The notes under the pieces are model-generated. The model was not told where the DNA came from, made no database searches, and worked only from the letters and a program-made list of their open reading frames with translations. Source: Pollutimonas subterranea (lineage in GTDB: Bacteria; Pseudomonadota; Gammaproteobacteria; Burkholderiales; Burkholderiaceae_B). Taken from it: a stretch of DNA of 64,000 nucleotides. Below, piece after piece: positions 1 to 9,117 of this stretch. How positions within the stretch are numbered: the first letter of the stretch is position 1; every line of letters starts with the position of its first letter. The position numbers were made by a program, and so were the translations under genes. The stretch spans positions 92,890 to 156,889 of the forward strand of contig NZ_PDNW01000012.1 of assembly GCF_002849655.1 (NCBI RefSeq). Reading direction: 5' to 3'.

Positions 1-400
1 GCCATTCAAGTTCGGCATACTCTTTCGTACTGGTGTAGCCCATGGGCAGCGTGATGACGGCAGCGACGATGACGGCCTGCCAGCCCCAAAACGTGAACGC
101 CGCCAGCTTGTCGCTGTACAGGCGTGCCTGACAGGTACGCTGCACCACGTAATAGGCTGTGGCGAACAAGGCACTGCCGCCGAACGCGAAAATGACCGCG
201 TTGGTATGCAATGGCCGCAAGCGGCCGTAGCTGAGCCAAGGAATATCGAAATTCAGTTGCGGCCATATGAGTTGTGCGGCGATCCATACACCGACCGCCA
301 TGCCTACCACACCCCATACTATGGTCATGATCGTGAACTGACGAACCACACCATAGTTGAAGATTTCGGCCTGTTTTCCGAACGTATCGGAAGTGCCCAT
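1..400 (-). CDS. ccoN: cbb3-type cytochrome c oxidase subunit I (5' part)
   Basis: Haem-copper oxidase catalytic subunit of the high-affinity cbb3 terminal oxidase in the inner membrane. Reading leftward from the ATG at 400-398 gives 133 codons that run off the window edge: a start [17 protein letters not shown], then the family block [20 protein letters not shown] that contains the first haem-ligand helix, then [10 protein letters not shown]. The start is the first ATG in frame and fits the family N-terminus. ccoS and a CcoI-like gene lie just upstream on the same strand. A perfect FNR box sits about 76 bp upstream, so low-oxygen induction is expected. Only the N-terminal part is visible. 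Confidence 0.93.
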   Translation of the reverse strand, partial: MGTSDTFGKQAEIFNYGVVRQFTIMTIVWGVVGMAVGVWIAAQLIWPQLNFDIPWLSYGRLRPLHTNAVIFAFGGSALFATAYYVVQRTCQARLYSDKLAAFTFWGWQAVIVAAVITLPMGYTSTKEYAELEW

Positions 401-425
401 GAGTTTCCCCTAAAACAAATAAACA

Positions 426-443
426 ATGCTTGACGTCAAGCAT
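426..443. promoter_or_regulatory. 18-bp perfect palindrome in the ccoN leader
   Basis: The stretch ATGCTTGACGTCAAGCAT is a perfect inverted repeat centred at 434.5. From the FNR box at 470-483 and a weak -10 (GATCAT read leftward, 447-442), transcription of ccoN would start near 435, so the palindrome sits on the predicted start. It could be an operator for a second regulator or a 5' stem; nothing identifies the protein. Confidence 0.45.
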
Positions 444-469
444 GATCCAGCATGGCAACGAAGCCGACT

Positions 470-483
470 TTGATGTGCATCAA
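470..483. promoter_or_regulatory. FNR/Anr-type box upstream of ccoN
   Basis: TTGATGTGCATCAA matches the FNR consensus TTGAT-N4-ATCAA at all ten defined bases. It is centred 76 bp upstream of the ccoN start, in the 154-bp gap between ccoS and ccoN. cbb3 oxidase operons are classic FNR/Anr targets. The spacing to a GATCAT -10 (447-442) fits a class II activator site near -41.5. Confidence 0.8.
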
Positions 484-554
484 GGTCAAATTACAGCCGG
501 GCAGGTTGACGTTTCCACACCACACTAACTAAATAAAGATACGATCCAAGCGAA

Positions 555-785
555 CTATTTCTCGCGCTGGCGCCCATTTTCCGCAAGCGAAGCAGGCTTT
601 GCCGCGTCGCGATCTTCCGTCGTGGCGAGGTTTTCACCAGGGGCGTCATTATCGTTCAGTATGGACTCGCCTCGCGATTGCGTATCGTCGAACTGACCCG
701 AAAAGATCGCCCACCAGAAAAACACTCCTATCACGATCACGAAGACCAGCGATATCGGCAACAGCAGAAACAGAGACGACGCCAC
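555..785 (-). CDS. ccoS: cbb3 oxidase maturation protein CcoS
   Basis: 76-residue membrane protein with one N-terminal transmembrane helix (about residues 4-27) followed by FFWWAIFSGQFDD, the CcoS signature, and a hydrophilic tail. CcoS is required for cofactor assembly in cbb3 oxidase. It begins 3 nt after the CcoI-like gene ends, so the two are cotranscribed, and ccoN follows downstream on the same strand. The C-terminal half (about residues 40-76) is longer and more polar than in many homologues but carries no motif I recognise. Confidence 0.9.
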   Translation of the reverse strand: MASSLFLLLPISLVFVIVIGVFFWWAIFSGQFDDTQSRGESILNDNDAPGENLATTEDRDAAKPASLAENGRQREK

Positions 786-788
786 GCA

Positions 789-1754
789 TCAGCTCCGGGC
801 GACCGCGGACTGCCAATCGCCGCTGGATACGCGAATCTGCGAGCGGTACAGACGCCACGAATTTGCTGCTACAGCCAGCGAGGACAAGAGCATGGATATG
901 GCGGCCAGCCACGGCGCGACAAATCCCAATGCGGCAAGAGGCGTCATCAGGAGATGCCACGCGACGGAGGCATAGAGGTTCTGCCTTGAAATACGGCCAG
1001 TGGCCTGGACCAGGCGCACAATATCGATATCCTGGGCCGGCGCGCCGGCTGAAAGGCTTGCGTGCGCCGCAGCGACGGCAGTCGGTACCGCCATGGCCAT
1101 CGCACAGGGACAGCTCATTACCAGCAAGGAAACCATTACCGCTACGGCATGCTCGGGCGCGTAGACGTACCAGACCGCCCCCACCAAGAATGCGAGGGCC
1201 AGCTGAATGACGACAAACCAGAATGCCAGCTGATTGGCGCGCTGCGTGACAGCAAGCCGGAATTCCTCGATGACGCGATGAGCCTTGCCCACACCTACCG
1301 CCTGGCGTGCACAGAGCTCGAGATAACGGGCGGTCAATAAAAATGCCACGAACATGGTGACAGAGTCGAAATAGACTTCTCCGTTGTCGAACCAGGTCGC
1401 GTAGGCACTGGGAATGAACGCCGCAATAATTCCAAGCGCCACCGGCACGTCCATGCTGACCCTGCCCTGCATCAGGCGGCTGAACGCCCCGCCCCAGACC
1501 GGCCACGCGCAATAAAGCACGACGGGGACGGTGAGCACGAGGCTGATCCAGTTCATGATAAAGATGGCCTGATCGAGCAGCGCCAGGTTATCGGGCGCCA
1601 TGCTTTCGCTACGCAGATAGCCCGGGAACGCAAACATCATGACCTGCATCATCCCCAGCCAAGCCAGCCCCATACGCGCAAGCATGTGGCGGCGCTTCTG
1701 GCGATCGGAGCCAGACAGGCCTTGGGGTGTGGAAAAAATCGAGAAGGCGCGCAT
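789..1754 (-). CDS. CcoI-like membrane protein lacking all P-type ATPase catalytic domains
   Basis: 321 residues. Collinear with the membrane parts of CcoI/FixI copper P1B-ATPases: RMGLAWLGMMQVMMFAFPGYL near residues 27-47, SMDVPVALGI at about 100-109, YFDSVTMFVAFLLTARYLE near 128-146, the metal-path motif CPC at 215-217 within MSCPCAMAMAVPTAVAAA, and ISRQNL then a final helix pair at 255-300. The N-terminal metal-binding domain, the actuator domain (TGES), the phosphorylation loop (DKTGT) and the nucleotide domain are all absent; CcoI is usually well over 700 residues. The frame is open throughout and the deletions join helices cleanly, so a retained non-catalytic protein is as likely as decay. 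It precedes ccoS and ccoN and has an FNR box. Confidence 0.85.
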   Translation of the reverse strand: MRAFSIFSTPQGLSGSDRQKRRHMLARMGLAWLGMMQVMMFAFPGYLRSESMAPDNLALLDQAIFIMNWISLVLTVPVVLYCAWPVWGGAFSRLMQGRVSMDVPVALGIIAAFIPSAYATWFDNGEVYFDSVTMFVAFLLTARYLELCARQAVGVGKAHRVIEEFRLAVTQRANQLAFWFVVIQLALAFLVGAVWYVYAPEHAVAVMVSLLVMSCPCAMAMAVPTAVAAAHASLSAGAPAQDIDIVRLVQATGRISRQNLYASVAWHLLMTPLAALGFVAPWLAAISMLLSSLAVAANSWRLYRSQIRVSSGDWQSAVARS

Positions 1755-1762
1755 GGATACGA

Positions 1763-1803
1763 ACTATACCCGGCTAGGGATTCTACGTATTGATCTAGAT
1801 CAA
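1763..1803 (-). promoter_or_regulatory. FNR-dependent promoter of the CcoI-like gene
   Basis: TTGATCTAGATCAA at 1790-1803 is a perfect FNR box (and nearly a full palindrome). Read leftward, 21 nt later comes TATAGT (1768-1763), placing the box centre close to -41.5, the class II FNR position. The predicted transcription start is near 1756, only about two bases before the ATG at 1754, so the mRNA would be almost leaderless or translation begins further in. Confidence 0.75.
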
Positions 1804-1879
1804 GTTCAGAGATTACGTATCAATACGTGACAAGAGGTAGCCCCTCGACTCCCTCCCGTTTTCATCCCGCGCGCGGTAC

Positions 1880-3205
1880 TTAGGCTACTTTCAAGCCTTG
1901 GCCGCTGCTATTGTCAAACTGCGCCTCTTCAGTGGAACCCGTAAGGGCCGTTGTTGAAGATTGCCCGCCTTCGATAGCTTGCGTTACCGCATCGAAGTAG
2001 CCCGTGCCTACCTCACGCTGATGCTTGACGGCCGTAAAGCCGAGGTCGGCGGCTGCAAACTCTTTTTGTTGCAGCTCCACAAAAGCGCTCATCTGGCGTC
2101 GGGCATAGCCATGGGCCAGCTCGAACATTCCGTAGTTGAGGGCGTGGAAGCCAGCAAGCGTAATAAATTGGAATTTATAACCCATGGCGCCCAATTCCCG
2201 CTGGAATTTGGCAACTGTGGCGTCGTCCAGGTTCTTTTTCCAATTAAAGGATGGCGAGCAATTATAGGCCAGCATCTTGCCCGGGAACTGGCGATGGATT
2301 GCTTCGGCAAACTGACGCGCATATTCAAGATTGGGCGTCGATGTTTCGCACCACAGCAAGTCGGCATACGGGGCATAGGCGAGGCCGCGGGAAATACCCT
2401 GCTCAATGCCGGGCCGTGTACGGAAGAAACCCTCAACAGTACGCTCACCGGTAATGAAGGCCCTGTCATTTTCATCAACATCGCTGGTAACCAGGTCGGC
2501 CGCGTCGGCATCCGTACGTGCCAGCAACAAGGTGGGTACGTTGAGGACGTCCGCCGCCAAGCGGGCCGAAACCAGTTTCGCCACGGCTTCCCGAGTGGGT
2601 ACAAGCACCTTTCCACCCATATGGCCACATTTCTTGACAGACGCCAGTTGATCCTCGAAATGGACCCCCGCCGCGCCGGCTTCGATCATGGCCTTCATCA
2701 GTTCGAATGCATTCAGCACGCCGCCAAACCCGGCTTCGGCATCGGCGACGATAGGAGCGAAATAGTCCAGATAATCGTCATCCTGCGGATTCTTTCCCTC
2801 CATCCACTGAATCTGGTCGCAGCGTGTAAGCGCGTTATTGATGCGCTTTACCACCAGCGGCACTGAGTTCGCCGGATATAACGATTGATCCGGATACATC
2901 TCGCCGGCACCATTGGCGTCGCCAGCGACTTGCCAGCCAGAAAGATAGATCGCTTTCAATCCTGCTTTCACTTGCTGCATCGCCTGGTTGCCGGTGAGCG
3001 CCCCCAGCGAGTTCACAAAGGGCTCAGAATGCAACAGACCCCAGAGTTTTTCGGCTCCTCGCCTGGCCAACGTATGCTCCACCATCACAGAGCCGCGTAG
3101 CCGTATGACTTCTTCCGCGTTATAGCCGCGCTTTATGCCTTGCCAGCGCACATCTTCTGCCCAGCTCTTCTGCAGATTTCGAACTTCGTTTTCTCGTGTG
3201 GTCAT
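1880..3205 (-). CDS. aceA: Isocitrate lyase
   Basis: Glyoxylate-shunt enzyme that cleaves isocitrate to glyoxylate and succinate, needed for growth on acetate, fatty acids and other acetyl-CoA sources such as the phenylacetate pathway in this window. The active-site signature [18 protein letters not shown] is present, as are [20 protein letters not shown] and [10 protein letters not shown]. 441 residues from the ATG at 3205 ([12 protein letters not shown]), close to the family length; an upstream in-frame ATG at 3232 exists, but AAGGAAAA lies a few bases before 3205. It stands alone, with a 293-bp gap to the divergent queF. Confidence 0.97.
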   Translation of the reverse strand: MTTRENEVRNLQKSWAEDVRWQGIKRGYNAEEVIRLRGSVMVEHTLARRGAEKLWGLLHSEPFVNSLGALTGNQAMQQVKAGLKAIYLSGWQVAGDANGAGEMYPDQSLYPANSVPLVVKRINNALTRCDQIQWMEGKNPQDDDYLDYFAPIVADAEAGFGGVLNAFELMKAMIEAGAAGVHFEDQLASVKKCGHMGGKVLVPTREAVAKLVSARLAADVLNVPTLLLARTDADAADLVTSDVDENDRAFITGERTVEGFFRTRPGIEQGISRGLAYAPYADLLWCETSTPNLEYARQFAEAIHRQFPGKMLAYNCSPSFNWKKNLDDATVAKFQRELGAMGYKFQFITLAGFHALNYGMFELAHGYARRQMSAFVELQQKEFAAADLGFTAVKHQREVGTGYFDAVTQAIEGGQSSTTALTGSTEEAQFDNSSGQGLKVA

Positions 3206-3498
3206 GATGCTTTTCCTTGTGAAGTGAGACAAATCATATGAAAACCCATTGAGAAAAGTCTACGCTCTTGCTGCAGGGCAAGGAGCCCTTGAGTCTTATA
3301 TAAGACAAAAAATATAGATGTTTAAATTCAAGCAGTTCTGATTTTGTTTCCGCAATATGAAATGAAATCCTTTCTCGTGAAAACTGTTATCGTGCAACGC
3401 AGCACGACAATTTCACATGTCGAAAGTCATTTTTCATAATGTGGGAATGACACTGCAAGAGGGTACAATGACGTACTGATTCTTCTATTTCTTTTGCG
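3206..3498. promoter_or_regulatory. Divergent aceA/queF intergenic region with 14-bp palindrome
   Basis: AT-rich 293-bp region between two divergent starts. It contains the perfect palindrome GTCTTATATAAGAC at 3293-3306, about 90 bp upstream of the aceA start, a plausible operator. A weaker inverted repeat, CGACA-N8-TGTCG, lies around 3405-3422 nearer queF. No coding sequence or riboswitch was recognised here. Confidence 0.4.
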
Positions 3499-4323
3499 AT
3501 GACTGCTTTTGTTCCTCCAAACGCCCCGCTAGGCCGGGACGTCTCTTACCCCGATTCCTACGATGCCACCCTGCTCTTCCCGATCGACCGCAAGCTCAAT
3601 CGCGAGAAGCTCGATATCCCTCACGATTGGTATGGCGACGATATCTGGAATGCCTACGAAATATCGTGGCTCGATGGCAAGGGCAAGCCTATCGTAGGCA
3701 TGGCCCGCTTTACCGTTCCGGCTGCAAGCCCCAGGCTGATTGAATCCAAATCGTTCAAGCTATACCTGAATTCATACAACGACGAACGTTTTGCCGCGCA
3801 GAGCCTGGTCCGGGAACGCATGACCGCCGATCTGAGCGCTGCAGCGGGTGCGCCGGTGAAGGTCGAGATCAATACCGACATCAAGCAACAGGATTTTTTG
3901 TGTGCGCCCATGGACGGCATCTGCATCGATGACGCTGACATCGAAATCACCACTTACCGGCCTACGCCCGAACTCTTGCACTGCGTAGCGGGCGCCAGCA
4001 CCATCAGTGAAACCCTGATGTCGGATCTGCTGAAATCCAATTGCCCCGTCACGGGTCAACCGGACTGGGGCAGCGTCCAGATTACATACACCGGCCAGCA
4101 AATAGACCGGTCCGCCCTGCTGGAATATATCGTTTCCCTGCGCCAACACAATGAATTTCATGAACATTGCGTAGAGCAGCTGTATTGCGACATCTGGACA
4201 AGTTGCCAGCCAGAGTCCCTGCTGGTCTATGCGCGCTATACGCGCCGCGGTGGCCTGGACATCAACCCATGGCGCAGCAGCCGCCCCGCCACTGTCAGCC
4301 AGACGCGTACGCCACGCCAGTAA
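3499..4323 (+). CDS. queF: NADPH-dependent 7-cyano-7-deazaguanine reductase
   Basis: Reduces preQ0 to preQ1 in queuosine synthesis (cytosolic). 274 residues, the long two-domain QueF type. The substrate motif ESKSFKLYLNSYNDERF is at about 75-93 and the catalytic cysteine lies in LKSNCPVTGQPDWGSVQ, which is the thioimide-forming block. The N-terminal GRDVSYPDSYDATLLFPI matches the family start. It is monocistronic: aceA is divergent and the MFS gene converges with only 8 bp between stop codons, with no obvious terminator. Confidence 0.96.
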   Translation: MTAFVPPNAPLGRDVSYPDSYDATLLFPIDRKLNREKLDIPHDWYGDDIWNAYEISWLDGKGKPIVGMARFTVPAASPRLIESKSFKLYLNSYNDERFAAQSLVRERMTADLSAAAGAPVKVEINTDIKQQDFLCAPMDGICIDDADIEITTYRPTPELLHCVAGASTISETLMSDLLKSNCPVTGQPDWGSVQITYTGQQIDRSALLEYIVSLRQHNEFHEHCVEQLYCDIWTSCQPESLLVYARYTRRGGLDINPWRSSRPATVSQTRTPRQ

Positions 4324-4331
4324 GGGAACAA

Positions 4332-5630
4332 TCAGGCGCTGACCGGGCGAAGTACTGAACGGGTAGCGGTTCTGGCAACCCACAAGGCCAATACCGCGGC
4401 AACGCAAAAACCGATGGCGGCCCCGAACCACGGCCCTTGCACGAAGCCGGCATCCAGCATCAAGCCAAAGCCCACCGGCGCAAGCGAAGAGCCTACGTCC
4501 ATACCCGAATAGACCAGGCCATACACGGCGCCGGTGGCTCCTTTAGGGGTTACGCGCCGGATCAGCATGTCGCGCGACGGGGCCGATACGCCTGAGCAGA
4601 AGCCGGCCATTGCGACGAGCGCGATGGCATAGGAAGGCGGTATCGCCCCATAAGCGAGCACCAGCAATAACGTTCCCGCCAGTACAAGGGAAATCGCTAC
4701 CGTGCGCTCGGTATTCGGCGTGGCTCCAACCAGAAAGCCGCCTGCCAGCATGCCCAGCGCGGCAGCCACCATATAAGCGGACAATGTGGTGCCTGCCACA
4801 ATCTTGTCGATGGCATACACCTCGCTGAGCATCGGGATGGTGTAGTTTTGCACGGCCGACAGCGCCATGGACGTGAAAGCAAAAAACAGGAAGGCGCCCC
4901 ATAATGCCGGCTGTGCGAGCAAAGTGGTCAAGGTCTGCATGGCGGTCTGGTTGGATAAGTCGGCTTCAGCGGCATCGGTAGCAGTCGCCGCTTTGCTTGC
5001 AGTGTCAGCGGATACGGCTTGACTGCTGCCAGTGAGCAGGTCGCGTCCCAGCCATGTCAACAACAGGACCACCGCCACCAGGGCGGCGGCCGAGAATGCC
5101 GCGACCCGCCAGTTCGCCAGATAGATGATGGTTGCCATGAAGACCGGCGTAAGGGCCCAGCCAAGATTGCCGGTGAGACCGTGCGTGCTGAATGCGTGCC
5201 CCAGCCGCCGTGGACTGACCCTGTGGTTCAGAATGGAGAAGTCGACAGGGTGAAAGACAGAATTTCCAATTCCTCCTATGACGGCCGCCAGCAGCAGCAT
5301 CGGATAAGAGGTAGAGACGCCAATGAGAATTCCGGATACGACAAAGCACGTGAGCCCGAACCGCAGCACCGGCGCCGGTCCGATGCGGTCCACGACAAAA
5401 CCCGACGAGGCCTGGCCAAAACATGACACAAGGAAGAACGCGGAAGCCAGCATGCCCAGCTTGACGAAGTCGTAGCCATATTCGTTGGCCAATGACAGGT
5501 ATAGCGTGGGCAGCACCAGTTGAAAAAAATGCGAACTGGAATGAACAGCGCCCACCAGGCTGATGACGAGCCAGTCCTGGCGTTTCTGGGACGATGTATC
5601 GGGTGAGTGATCCGGGGTTGCGGAGCTCAT
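4332..5630 (-). CDS. MFS transporter, Fsr-like
   Basis: 432-residue major facilitator with about 12 predicted helices. GVSTSYPMLLLAAVIGGIGN followed by VFHPVD and NHRVSPRRLGHAFSTHG resembles the fosmidomycin-resistance (Fsr) branch, which has a conserved FHP segment there. Residues 200-225 form an alanine-rich polar central loop. Its ATG overlaps the stop of pgsA by 4 nt (ATGA), so it is translationally coupled to a lipid gene. The substrate cannot be read from sequence. Confidence 0.85.
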   Translation of the reverse strand: MSSATPDHSPDTSSQKRQDWLVISLVGAVHSSSHFFQLVLPTLYLSLANEYGYDFVKLGMLASAFFLVSCFGQASSGFVVDRIGPAPVLRFGLTCFVVSGILIGVSTSYPMLLLAAVIGGIGNSVFHPVDFSILNHRVSPRRLGHAFSTHGLTGNLGWALTPVFMATIIYLANWRVAAFSAAALVAVVLLLTWLGRDLLTGSSQAVSADTASKAATATDAAEADLSNQTAMQTLTTLLAQPALWGAFLFFAFTSMALSAVQNYTIPMLSEVYAIDKIVAGTTLSAYMVAAALGMLAGGFLVGATPNTERTVAISLVLAGTLLLVLAYGAIPPSYAIALVAMAGFCSGVSAPSRDMLIRRVTPKGATGAVYGLVYSGMDVGSSLAPVGFGLMLDAGFVQGPWFGAAIGFCVAAVLALWVARTATRSVLRPVSA

Positions 5631-6211
5631 GAGAGCGACCTGCCGCCTTTGTCGCGGATTTCAGGCCACGCCCGCCGCAGGTAATAACACATGGACCACA
5701 CGGTAAGCACGGCAGCCACCACGATAAGCACCTGGCCCACCAACTGAACGGACACGCCCTGGAAGGGTTGCCAATAGAGCAGGCAAGGAATGGCGATCAT
5801 TTGGGCCGCGGTCTTGAACTTGCCCAGCCGATGCACGGCTACGCTGCCACTGGCGCCTATCTTGGCCATCCATTCGCGCAATGCCGATATGGTGATTTCA
5901 CGGCCGATGATGACCAGTGCAATGAAGGAATCGACGCGATTCAGGTCCAGCAAAATCAGCAGCGCGGCGCACACCATGAGCTTATCGGCGACCGGGTCGA
6001 GAAAGGCGCCGAACGACGAGGTTTGGTTCCAGCGCCGCGCCAGCCAGCCGTCGAACCAGTCGGTCAGGGCGGCTATGACAAATGCGGCGGCCCCCACCAT
6101 ATCGCGCACCGGAACGGATATCCAGTCGGCGGGGATATAGAACAGTCCCACGATAAGCGGGATCATGGCTATGCGCAGCCAAGTCAGGGCGATGGGTAAG
6201 TTGAATGGCAT
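5627..6211 (-). CDS. pgsA: CDP-diacylglycerol--glycerol-3-phosphate 3-phosphatidyltransferase
   Basis: Makes phosphatidylglycerol phosphate, the committed step to phosphatidylglycerol and cardiolipin, in the inner membrane. The CDP-alcohol phosphotransferase motif is complete: DGWLARRWNQTSSFGAFLDPVADK, in segments DG-x2-AR-x8-G-x3-D-x3-D, at about residues 53-76. 194 residues, a normal length, with several membrane helices. It follows uvrC (15-nt gap) as in many proteobacteria and overlaps the MFS gene downstream. Confidence 0.96.
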   Translation of the reverse strand: MPFNLPIALTWLRIAMIPLIVGLFYIPADWISVPVRDMVGAAAFVIAALTDWFDGWLARRWNQTSSFGAFLDPVADKLMVCAALLILLDLNRVDSFIALVIIGREITISALREWMAKIGASGSVAVHRLGKFKTAAQMIAIPCLLYWQPFQGVSVQLVGQVLIVVAAVLTVWSMCYYLRRAWPEIRDKGGRSLS

Positions 6212-6226
6212 AAGTTGAATAGTACC

Positions 6227-8050
6227 TTATCGGAGCGCATGATAGATACGTTCCGCCAAATCGGCGGAAATTCCATCCACCGAACGCAGGTCATCGACGC
6301 TCGCGTCCACCACACCTGAAAAGCCGCCAAATCGGGCCAACAGCTTCTGGCGCCGCCTGGCGCCCACGCCCTCGATCTCTTCGAGGCGCGACACATTGCG
6401 CGCCTTGGCCCGCTGCGCGCGCATGCCGGTAATGGCAAACCGGTGCGCTTCATCGCGGATCTGCGCTACCAGCATCAAGGCCGCGGATTCAATGCCCAGT
6501 GCCACGGGCTCGCGGCCATCCGCAAAAACCAGGGTTTCGAGTCCGACCTTGCGCCCCTCGCCCTTGGACACGCCGACAATGCTTCGGGTATCCAGGCCAA
6601 GTTCCACAAAGACCTGCCTGGCAATCTCGACCTGCCCCTTGCCGCCGTCTATCAGCACGATGTCGGGCATCTCCGCCAAGCCGTCGGCCACCCGGCTGAA
6701 CCGGCGGGTCAGGACCTGCCGCATGGCGGCATAGTCATCCCCCGGTGTAATTCCCGCTATGTTGTAGCGGCGATACAGGGACGGCTGCATGTCATGATGC
6801 CGGTACACGACACAGGACGCCTGGGTTGCTTCGCCGGCGGTATGGCTGATGTCGAAACACTCGACATGCAAGGCATCCAGCGCGGCTTCGTCGGTATCCA
6901 TCTCAAGCGCCGATGCCAGGGCCAGGCTGCGCGCGGCCCGTGCGCTGGACTCCGTCAATAGGCGTGCCAGCGCCATCTCGGCGTTCTTCATGGCTTGCTC
7001 CAGCCATGTCTTGCGTACGCCCTGGGGCTTGATGATCACGCGCGCCTTGACGCCAGTCCGCTCGGCCACCAGCGCAATAAGATCGGGATCAGGCAAAGGA
7101 TGCGAACACACCAGAACGGCGGGCATGCTGCTTTCGACATAGTGCTGGCTAACGAAAGCGGCCAGCACGTCCCCGGGGCTATCATCGTTGGCATGCGACG
7201 GAAAAAATGGCTTGTCGCCCAGATGCCGTCCACCGCGTATCATCGCCAGGTTCACGCATACCCGTCCTCCCGCTGAAGCCAGTGCAATGACATCCACGTC
7301 GTCATTGCCAACCTTCTCCATGGATTGTTGCTGCAGGACTTTGGCCAACGACCCCATCTGGTCGCGCAACACGGCGGCCTTTTCGAAATCAAGCGCGTCG
7401 GATGCCTGGCGCATGCGCGCATCGATATCCTGCATGACCTCCTTGGCCTGGCCGTCAAGAAACCGCACCGCGCGCTCGACGTCAGCCTTGTAGTCTTCAT
7501 CGCTGATCAGGTTCACACAAGGCGCCGAGCATCGCCCGATCTGGTACAGCAGGCAAGGCCGCGACCGATTGGCATACACACTGTCTTCACACGTACGCAA
7601 GCGAAATACCCGTTGCAGAATCTGTATGGTTTCGCGCACTGCCCATGCATTGGGATAAGGCCCGAAAAACCGCCCCTTGCCGCTAGTACTGCCGCGATAA
7701 TAGGCAATCCGCGGCGCCTCATGGGCACTGAGCATCAAGTAAGGGTATGACTTGTCATCCCGGAAAAGGATGTTGTAGCGCGGCTTCAGGCGCTTGATGA
7801 GGTTGCTTTCAAGCAGCAGCGCTTCGGCTTCGGAGCGCGTGACCGTCACTTCCAGCCGCGCCACCCGCGCTACCATGTGCGCAATTCGAGGACTGTCCGG
7901 CGTTTTCTGGAAGTATGAGTTCACGCGCTTTTTCAGGTCGCGCGCCTTCCCGACATAAAGCACCTCGCCTTGCGCATCGATATGCCGATATACGCCGGGC
8001 AGATGCGGCAGGTCAGCCAGAAACGATTTGAGATTGAAGTCGTCGGGCAT
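6227..8050 (-). CDS. uvrC: UvrABC excinuclease subunit C
   Basis: Nucleotide excision repair nuclease that makes both incisions around a lesion. The N-terminal GIY-YIG domain shows [19 protein letters not shown] at about 17-35; the UVR motif ([14 protein letters not shown]) and the RNase H-like C-terminal nuclease with ECFDISH and VLIDGGKGQ follow; the end carries tandem helix-hairpin-helix segments ([13 protein letters not shown]). 607 residues from the ATG at 8050 ([10 protein letters not shown]), chosen by likeness to E. coli UvrC; the in-frame ATG at 8065 is the alternative. The start lies within the 3' end of nagZ. Confidence 0.97.
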   Translation of the reverse strand: MPDDFNLKSFLADLPHLPGVYRHIDAQGEVLYVGKARDLKKRVNSYFQKTPDSPRIAHMVARVARLEVTVTRSEAEALLLESNLIKRLKPRYNILFRDDKSYPYLMLSAHEAPRIAYYRGSTSGKGRFFGPYPNAWAVRETIQILQRVFRLRTCEDSVYANRSRPCLLYQIGRCSAPCVNLISDEDYKADVERAVRFLDGQAKEVMQDIDARMRQASDALDFEKAAVLRDQMGSLAKVLQQQSMEKVGNDDVDVIALASAGGRVCVNLAMIRGGRHLGDKPFFPSHANDDSPGDVLAAFVSQHYVESSMPAVLVCSHPLPDPDLIALVAERTGVKARVIIKPQGVRKTWLEQAMKNAEMALARLLTESSARAARSLALASALEMDTDEAALDALHVECFDISHTAGEATQASCVVYRHHDMQPSLYRRYNIAGITPGDDYAAMRQVLTRRFSRVADGLAEMPDIVLIDGGKGQVEIARQVFVELGLDTRSIVGVSKGEGRKVGLETLVFADGREPVALGIESAALMLVAQIRDEAHRFAITGMRAQRAKARNVSRLEEIEGVGARRRQKLLARFGGFSGVVDASVDDLRSVDGISADLAERIYHALR

Positions 8051-9071
8051 ATTGGTAACGTTCATCGGCTTGCAGTGCTTCCCAATTGCAAGCGGGCTTT
8101 TTCGGCATCAGGCGCCGTATGCGCTCGACGGATTCCGCACTGTGCACGGTCTGCAAGCGCGCAAGCAGATCATCGGCCATATCGGGACGATTACACACAA
8201 GGACCATATCGCAACCGGCAGTCAGGGCGGCCTGGGCGCGTGCCAGGATATCACCGGCAACCGTCGCACCTTCCATGGTCAGATCGTCGGAAAACACGAC
8301 GCCATCGTAACCAAGGTCCTGGCGTAAAACCTTCTGGATCCAGTGCGACGAGAATCCTGCCGGCTGTGGATCGACCTTGGGGTAGATGACGTGGGCCGGC
8401 ATCACCGAAGGCAGGACCATATCACCCAGCCAACCGTAAGGGGCGGCGTCCTCCTGCATGATTTCCTCGAAGCTGCGCTGATCGACCGGAATTTCATGAT
8501 GCGAGTCGGCCTCGACCGCGCCATGGCCGGGAAAGTGCTTGCCGCAAGCAGCCATGTCGGCAAGCATCAAGCCTTGGATCAAGGAACGGGCCAGCATGGC
8601 AACCACCCGCGGGTCACGATGGAAAGAACGGTTACCTATGACTTTACTGACGCCGTAGTCAAGGTCCAGTACAGGGGTAAAGCTGAGATCGACGCCACAG
8701 GCGCGAAGTTCCGCCCCCAGCACGTAGCCGGTTTCCGAGGCCAGTCGCATGGCCGCCAGCGAATCCTCAAACCATAGTTCACCAAACACGCTCATGGCGG
8801 GAATTTCGGTAAAGCCGTCGCTGCGAAAGCGCTGCACCCTTCCCCCCTCGTGGTCCACGGCAATCAGCAAAGGCTCATCGCGTTCGGCGTGTATGGACTG
8901 GCACAGGTCTGACAATTGCGCGCGATTGTCGAAATTACGCGCAAACAGGATCACCCCGCCCACCAAGGGGTTGCGCAGGCGGGCGCGTTCGTGGTCAGTC
9001 AGCGCCGTGCCTTCGACATCGACCATTACCGGTCCTGGCGGGAGGCTCACACGCATCTGCTGTGCTGTCAT
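8013..9071 (-). CDS. nagZ: Beta-N-acetylhexosaminidase
   Basis: Glycoside hydrolase family 3 enzyme that removes GlcNAc from anhydromuropeptides during cell-wall recycling in the cytoplasm. The signature [17 protein letters not shown] is present at about 168-184, with the catalytic aspartate region [12 protein letters not shown] near 255-266. 352 residues, normal length. It sits between acpS and uvrC on the same strand; its last codons overlap the uvrC start. Confidence 0.96.
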   Translation of the reverse strand: MTAQQMRVSLPPGPVMVDVEGTALTDHERARLRNPLVGGVILFARNFDNRAQLSDLCQSIHAERDEPLLIAVDHEGGRVQRFRSDGFTEIPAMSVFGELWFEDSLAAMRLASETGYVLGAELRACGVDLSFTPVLDLDYGVSKVIGNRSFHRDPRVVAMLARSLIQGLMLADMAACGKHFPGHGAVEADSHHEIPVDQRSFEEIMQEDAAPYGWLGDMVLPSVMPAHVIYPKVDPQPAGFSSHWIQKVLRQDLGYDGVVFSDDLTMEGATVAGDILARAQAALTAGCDMVLVCNRPDMADDLLARLQTVHSAESVERIRRLMPKKPACNWEALQADERYQYARRLQSQIVSG

Positions 9072-9117
9072 TCTAGTAATCCGTTATTCGTTCGGTTGAT
9101 GGATGGGATGGGATGAT

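Noticed and set aside
6..458. 150-codon open frame on the minus strand over the ccoN start
   Set aside because: It is out of frame with ccoN; the ccoN frame from 400 gives clear cbb3 subunit I sequence.
649..1512. 287-codon minus-strand frame overlapping the CcoI-like gene
   Set aside because: Arg/Gly-rich shadow translation; the 789-1754 frame carries CPC and CcoI helices.
1804..1879. Terminator for aceA (GAGG...CCTC near 1835-1847)
   Set aside because: Stem too short and no T-tract on the minus strand.
3206..3498. PreQ1 riboswitch ahead of queF
   Set aside because: No recognisable PreQ1 aptamer core; the gap looks like ordinary promoter DNA.
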